The translations under genes were made by a program, and so were the position numbers. DNA of 5,161 nt from Pseudomonas sp. (lineage in GTDB: Bacteria; Pseudomonadota; Gammaproteobacteria; Pseudomonadales; Pseudomonadaceae): assembly GCA_030654635.1 (NCBI GenBank), contig JAURXE010000377.1, forward strand, positions 1 through 5,161, given 5' to 3'. A model generated the notes under the pieces. The model was given only the letters and a program-made list of their open reading frames with translations, ran no database searches and was not told where the DNA came from. This document shows positions 4,978 to 5,161 of the stretch, one piece after another (position 1 is the first letter of the stretch; each line of letters starts with the position of its first letter).

Positions 4978-5161
4978 TTACTCGATGATCTTTGCAACTA
5001 CGCCAGCACCAACGGTACGACCACCTTCGCGAATCGCGAAGCGCAGACCGTCTTCCATGGCGATCGACTTGATCAAGGTAACAACCATCTTGATGTTGTC
5101 GCCCGGCATTACCATTTCAACGCCTTCTGGCAGTTCGCAGTTACCAGTTACGTCCGTAGTA
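4978..5161 (-). CDS. tuf: Elongation factor Tu, C-terminal end (runs off window)
   Basis: EF-Tu delivers aminoacyl-tRNA to the ribosomal A site as a GTP complex. Only the last 60 residues and the TAA stop (4980-4978) are present. They read [20 protein letters not shown] near the window edge, then [19 protein letters not shown] and [21 protein letters not shown] at the end. This is the end of domain 3, the beta-barrel that contacts the tRNA T stem, and the KIIE terminus resembles Pseudomonas EF-Tu. Many gammaproteobacteria carry two near-identical tuf copies. The copy beside secE-nusG is the one usually named tufB, but sequence alone cannot separate them here. A hairpin and the tRNA-Trp promoter follow the stop codon. 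Confidence 0.98.
   Translation of the reverse strand, partial: TTDVTGNCELPEGVEMVMPGDNIKMVVTLIKSIAMEDGLRFAIREGGRTVGAGVVAKIIE

Noticed and set aside
1..5161. Mobile element, CRISPR, phage, toxin-antitoxin or novel system
   Set aside because: Every gene-sized stretch is accounted for by conserved housekeeping genes. I saw no direct repeats flanking an insertion, no repeat-spacer array and no transferred gene.

Overview
This is a core housekeeping locus, and every gene reads on the minus strand. In transcription order (high to low coordinate) it holds: the 3' end of tuf (EF-Tu), tRNA-Trp(CCA), secE, nusG, rplK (L11), rplA (L1), rplJ (L10), rplL (L7/L12) and the first 421 codons of rpoB (RNA polymerase beta). 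Gene order and protein sequences point to a gammaproteobacterium, most likely Pseudomonas or a close relative in the Pseudomonadales. The specific signs are tRNA-Trp between tuf and secE, SecE of 122 aa, NusG of 177 aa, L10 of 166 aa, and an RpoB start resembling what I remember of Pseudomonas RpoB. Species cannot be named from this window. No mobile element, CRISPR array, phage gene or other accessory gene is visible.

Layout. 4978-5161 is the EF-Tu C-terminus. 4924-4977 holds a terminator-like hairpin with a good sigma70-type promoter embedded in it, just before tRNA-Trp (4848-4923). secE (4433-4801) and nusG (3890-4423) follow with a 9-nt gap, nusG having a GTG start. A rho-independent terminator (3845-3873) separates nusG from the L11 operon, whose short leader contains a hairpin that may be the L1 autoregulatory site. 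rplK and rplA abut exactly. The 213-bp rplA-rplJ gap contains a candidate promoter inside a dyad, then a well-formed L10-type leader, then rplJ, which starts at GTG 2435. rplL follows after 80 bp. The 223-bp rplL-rpoB gap has a perfect 10-bp GC-rich terminator hairpin, presumably a partial attenuator, and three further stem-loops before the rpoB start.

How it works together. The genes supply translation elongation (EF-Tu, tRNA-Trp), the L11/L1 and L10/L12 stalk proteins of the 50S subunit, the essential SecE translocon subunit, the elongation factor NusG, and the RNA polymerase beta subunit. The intergenic spacers are where control happens: terminators and attenuators set stoichiometry, and the ribosomal-protein leaders probably mediate feedback by L1 and L10. 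I see no previously undescribed system. The items worth a second look are the regulatory spacers and one unusual Gly-to-Cys substitution in L11.
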